From Euphorbia lathyris (Eukaryota > Streptophyta > Magnoliopsida > Malpighiales > Euphorbiaceae), in the NCBI RefSeq assembly GCF_963576675.1, contig NC_088910.1:85184104-85248103 (forward strand): a stretch of DNA of 64,000 nucleotides. Direction: 5' to 3'. Shown in pieces: positions 60,154-64,000 of this stretch. Positions within the stretch are counted from its first letter, which is position 1; every line of letters starts with the position of its first letter. A program made the translations under genes and the position numbers. The notes beneath the pieces are model-generated. The model searched no databases, was not told where the DNA came from, and worked only from the letters and a program-made list of their open reading frames with translations.

Positions 60154-62201
60154 ATGCCTCTCAAGAGCTTTGTCCGTGAGCTGAAGGAGATGAAAGATGG
60201 AATTGGAAACATATCGAGACGAGGGGTTGAAGGAAAGCATTGGCGTGGCAGGACAAGGTCACATATTGCACCAGACGAAACAGTTGCAGAGTCCGAGCCA
60301 ATTCAACAGGGTCGCTGGGCAAATTTGCCACCTGAGTTGCTCTTGGATATCATTAGGAGGGTAGAAGAGAGTGAGCCATTGTGGCCTTCCCGTGCTGTTG
60401 TTGTTTCGTGTGCTTTGGTTTGTAGGTCGTGGAGGGAAGTCACTAAAGAAATTGTCAAAACTCCTGAGCAGTGTGGGAGGCTAACATTTCCCATCTCATT
60501 GAAGCAGGTAATTCTCTTTCTTCCTATCTCTCTCTTCTCTATTCTCTGATGTACTTACTTCGCTGATCGGTTTTTATGTTAATGTTGTTTTTTGCTTCAA
60601 ACCAGCCGGGTCCTCGTGAATCTCCCATACAATGCTTTATTAGAAGAGATACTGCTACATCTACCTATCTGCTGTATCATGGTTTGGTACCTTGTAAGTC
60701 AGGCTACTCTTATTTGTTTGTAACAATGTAGCAATTCTATATCTATCAAGAAACAAAGATGAACTGTTAATCTCCGGATAGATGGTCAATTTCACCCCTC
60801 AGCTTCGCTCGCAAGATCAATTTGCTAAAAAATGAATTTTAGGTATCAATTAGTCCACAAATTGGATTTTTTTTTTTGGTGAAATTGGCCCAAAAATAAC
60901 ATTTGTAGGCATGTGTCACTTTGGACTGTTCTGGCAAAAAATGCCATATTGAAAGGATTAAATTGGAGCAAATTGACCTGCTATCCAAGTTCAGGGGATT
61001 AATTGACCCCTTATCCATTGATCTCCTATATACTTAGCAATATGTTCCTGTGTCTGAATTCTTGTCGTCTATGATCTACTGGAAGCTGGATTCTGATCGT
61101 CTATGATCTACTCGGTTTAAAAATGTTTGTAACTCAATGTTGCTTTCTTAGGAAGGGAAATTATACTAGTTCCGTTGATAAACTGCAATAGCGTGTTTTG
61201 CATCTGTTATGCCTAGAAATTTGAGCTTCTTATAAAGCTCTGTTAACCAAATATTGGCTTGAAATATTCATGTTACTGATTCTTTTCAAACCTTTCTTTT
61301 ATGGGTTGACAGCTGAGAGTGAAAATGACAAATTGCTATTAGCTGCCAGAAAGATCAGAAAAGCAACAAGCACAGACTTCACAATATCTTTGGTTGCAGA
61401 TAATTTTTCTCGAGCAAGCAACACATATGTTGGTAAACTGAGGTAAGTCATGGACATTATGAATTATTTACCTTGCATGATTATTCTGTATCCCAAAAAT
61501 GATTTATTTCAAAATGTTTTTCCAGATCTAACTTCTTAGGAACCAAGTTCACCATGTTTGATAGCCAACCTACATATGAAGTACCGACTCAACCACCTAG
61601 CCGGACACATAGAAGATTCCATTCCAAGCAGGTGTCTCCAAAATTGCCTGCTTTTAATTACACTATAGGCACCATCACATACGAGCTTAATGTTCTGCGC
61701 ACAAGAGGTCCAAGGAGAATGCATTGCGTCATGCACTCGATTCCTGTCTCTTCTATTGAGGCTGGGGGCACTGCCCCAACACCAACATCATTTCCAGAGA
61801 CATTTGATGACCGATTATTATCAGTGACATCAGGTTCAAAAGTGAAGGAACCAGTCTCAGAAAGCAATTCTTCTAGCCCCTCAGGTTCACCTCTAATAGT
61901 GTATGGCTCAGGAGAGCCCCTAATCCTAAAAAACAAGGCACCTAGATGGCATGAGCAGCTGCAATGTTGGTGCCTAAATTTCAGAGGGCGTGTTACAGTT
62001 GCGTCTGTTAAGAATTTTCAACTGGTGGCGGCTGTTGAGCCATCCCATAATGTGCCAGTTGAAGAGCAAGAGAAGGTGATGTTACAGTTCGGAAAAATTG
62101 GAAAAGACATATTCACCATGGACTACTGCTACCCATTGTCTGCTTACCAAGCCTTTGCCATCTGCCTGAGCAGCTTTGACACCAAACCAGCCTGTGAATG
62201 A
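60154..62201 (+). CDS. TLP: Tubby-like F-box protein
   Basis: Four coding exons, 60154-60507, 60606-60693, 61313-61442 and 61526-62201, all with GT-AG borders, give 415 residues, the usual size. The N-terminus is [18 protein letters not shown]. The F-box covers about residues 54-105 ([20 protein letters not shown], then [12 protein letters not shown]). The tubby domain covers about 116-415, with [75 protein letters not shown] and the plant-conserved end FDTKPACE. Relatives resemble Arabidopsis TLP2/TLP6. In the family the tubby domain binds phosphoinositide at the plasma membrane and the F-box links to SCF ubiquitin ligases through SKP1-type proteins; some members act in ABA response. Intron 2 holds a MITE. 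No damage seen. Confidence 0.95.
60784..61008. mobile_element. MITE in intron 2 of the tubby-like gene
   Basis: GGTCAATTTCACCCCTCAGCTT-type left end and the reversed right end GGTCAATTAATCCCCTGAACTT form terminal inverted repeats about 225 bp apart. A GATCAATTTG/CAAATTGACC pair lies further in. It is far from the splice sites at 60694 and 61312. Confidence 0.65.
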
Positions 62202-62529
62202 TGGAATGTGGCCCTGAAACTCTTACTTGTAGTTTGCTTGATTATTTCCTCCAATTTTGCAATCTCATATCATCAGGCATGGCCATTCATTCAAACTTAC
62301 TTTTTCCTGATCATGAAATTTGACTTGTATTTTATGTCTGTCATCTCACACTAATGTTAAATTGAAACAAGTGTTCTCTCTTTCTATCTATAACATTTCT
62401 CCCTGAAGATGTGTTAAATAAAACCCCCTCGTATCATTCTCTGTTTCATTTGATTTATTGAATGAAATTGTTATTCTCGCAGTTTGATTTAGAAATTTTA
62501 CTGAAAGGATAAAACGCTTTTATCTGAAG

Positions 62530-62615
62530 GCAATAACAGTGACATTCCCCAGATTCAAGTATTGTGTTGCAAGCAATAACAGCGACATTCCCCAGATTCA
62601 AATATTGTGTTTCAA
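62530..62615. repeat. 43-bp tandem duplication after the tubby-like gene
   Basis: Two copies of a 43-bp unit starting GCAATAACAG(T/C)GACATTCC (62530-62572 and 62573-62615) with three single-base differences. The overlapping minus frame (62455-62661) is a result of this repeat. The remaining sequence between 62202 and 62900 looks like 3' UTR and unassigned DNA. Confidence 0.85.
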
Positions 62616-62948
62616 GAATTTGAAGATGATGAAATGTATGTTTACCTTTGAGAAGTATCAATCATTGTGTGGTGGTATAAGAATCAAGTTGCTTGCAAAG
62701 AGGATATATCCTTGACAGTCAGTGAGTCTAGGAATATGATAGTCGGAAAACTTATACATTGCAATAAGATAGAAAAGGTTCAAATGAGGTGAACTTTTGG
62801 GTTAGCTCTCCGAAGGTGAAATTTATACATTGAATTTTTTTAGCACTCCGAAGGTGAACTTTTTGGGGGTTAAACTTCTACTCGTTCTCCCAAAGCATCT
62901 TGAAAACCGCTTTGAGATTTACAACATGATGTTCAACTTTCTTACTCC

Positions 62949-64000
62949 TTATTCCTTACGATCATGCGTCCACATATATTTCAATAATTTTTCGATTACA
63001 TTTTTGAAGATTTTGTTGACCAGTCTTTGGTACGTGGCTCCTAAATTTTTAAGGTCGAAGGGCATGTCCTTGGAGCAGTAAGTTCCTTCATACATGATGA
63101 AGCTAGCATTTTTTATGTTCCGGAGAGATAGGGATTTGGTGATACCCTGTTGTCCCATCTAGCAAGAAATAGGTAATTTATCCTACAAGTGAGTCCACCA
63201 CACAAGGCATCAAATAACTATCATTAGGGCAGGTTTTCTTGAGGTCAGTAAAGTCAAGAAAACATTCTATATTCATTTAGGATAATGAACTTTTTTTATA
63301 TGTCCACATTCTAGGACTTTTTCAATATCAGCTTTAATCACTTTCTCCCTTTCCACTCCATGGTTTTGATTCTTCTGCTTGACTAGTTTGACCTTCAGGT
63401 CCACATCTAGTGTGTGGGTCATGACCTCAGGTGGTTTGCTAGTGATATCCAATGGTGTCCAGACAAATGCATGTATATTTATTTTTAGGGTTCCGAATAT
63501 GTATTCATTTACCTCGATCAGGAGCTCTGATGCTATTTGAACTGTTTTTCTTTTAGCCAAAAGGCGTCACTCAATCTCCCCTACAGGCTCTGCCCTTTCT
63601 TCTTTTTCCTCCACAATCTCTGGCTCTAGTTGCTTAATATAAAGCAATTTCATGTAAGTTTCTTGCGCCAGCCTTTGGTTTCCTTATACAACTTGCATTC
63701 CTTTTCGTGTGGGGATATTCTAAGCAAGGTGATATATGGATAAAGTTCCAACTGGCTCAGATAGAACCCCCCGATGCTCCTTAAGATTGTGACCGTACGT
63801 CCGTTTATGCTCACAAATGGATCCTAGGTTGGAATTAACCTTCCCAGATTCACCTAAAGTGCCCTGTAAGCCTTTTAGGTGATTATATTAGTCGGGCTTC
63901 TTGTATCGATAAAAAATCACCGGACCATGAATTTTTCAATCTGAATATGGATTATTAAGGCGTCTTCATGTACCGACCTAGGATTGTTCTTCAAAGGATG
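62949..64000 (-). pseudogene. Decayed Ty3/gypsy protease-RT body
   Basis: Minus-strand translations in several frames match a Tat/Athila-branch Ty3 pol in order: a protease-to-RT linker (GNQRLAQETYMKLLY, near 63620-63680), then FVWTPLDI, PEVMTHTLDVD and VKQKNQNHGVEREKVIKADI (63273-63560), then DFTDLKKTCPNDSYLMPC-like sequence near 63180-63270, then YCSKDMPFDLKNLGATYQRL (62949-63158). Stops and frame changes separate the pieces, and the catalytic palm is incomplete. The element enters from beyond the window end. Confidence 0.8.

Overview
This window is nuclear DNA of a flowering plant, most likely a eudicot. It has two spliced, plant-type housekeeping genes set in AT-rich DNA packed with plant transposon families (Ty1/copia, Athila-like and Tat/Ogre-like Ty3/gypsy, a plant L1 LINE, hAT, Mutator-like elements and MITEs). 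The species cannot be named from the sequence. Only two loci look like functional host genes: a DEAD-box RNA helicase of the RH35/DDX41 (Abstrakt) type at 13717-16102 with one intron, and a tubby-like F-box protein at 60154-62201 with four coding exons. Both have a splice acceptor a few bases before the ATG, so both probably have an intron in the 5' UTR.

Layout: 1-11297 is a stack of insertions. A degenerate L1 LINE (7820-11297) was hit by a copia element (minus strand, 5531-7819). That copia was hit by a Tat/Ogre-like element with a 3.1-kb LTR (2432-5529), whose leader meets the LTR end of a second, oppositely oriented copy (1-1203). Next come two tiny poly-A insertions, the RH35 gene, a possible organelle-derived patch (about 17210-17800), a 584-bp hAT element with an 8-bp target duplication, and several MITEs. 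From 20854 to 31412 lies a Mutator-like element (9-bp duplication AAGTTAAAA) that holds a complete but apparently non-autonomous Athila-like LTR element (21362-30053, duplication ATACA).

The middle holds a 1.06-kb near-perfect hairpin element (32289-33352), a Tip100-like hAT with its transposase split by one stop (33554-36589), a decayed copia body (36809-38600), an Ac-like hAT deletion derivative (39770-41028), a copia deletion derivative (41233-43365) and a long-TIR MITE (about 44083-44613). A second copy of the Mutator-like family (45687-58998) is interrupted by an 11.9-kb copia element (46852-58777, duplication AAATG). This copia carries gag and pol damaged by stops and a frameshift. Downstream is an additional long ORF with its own TATA-like upstream region. 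After the tubby-like gene, the window ends in a decayed Ty3/gypsy protease-RT body on the minus strand.

No rRNA, tRNA, CRISPR or operon-like structure was seen. The most interesting material is the copia extra ORF with a candidate internal promoter, the ATG-plus-splice-donor segment shared by the two Mutator-like copies, the giant hairpin, and the repeated CCGAGAAT/ATTCTCGG palindromes of the Athila-like element.
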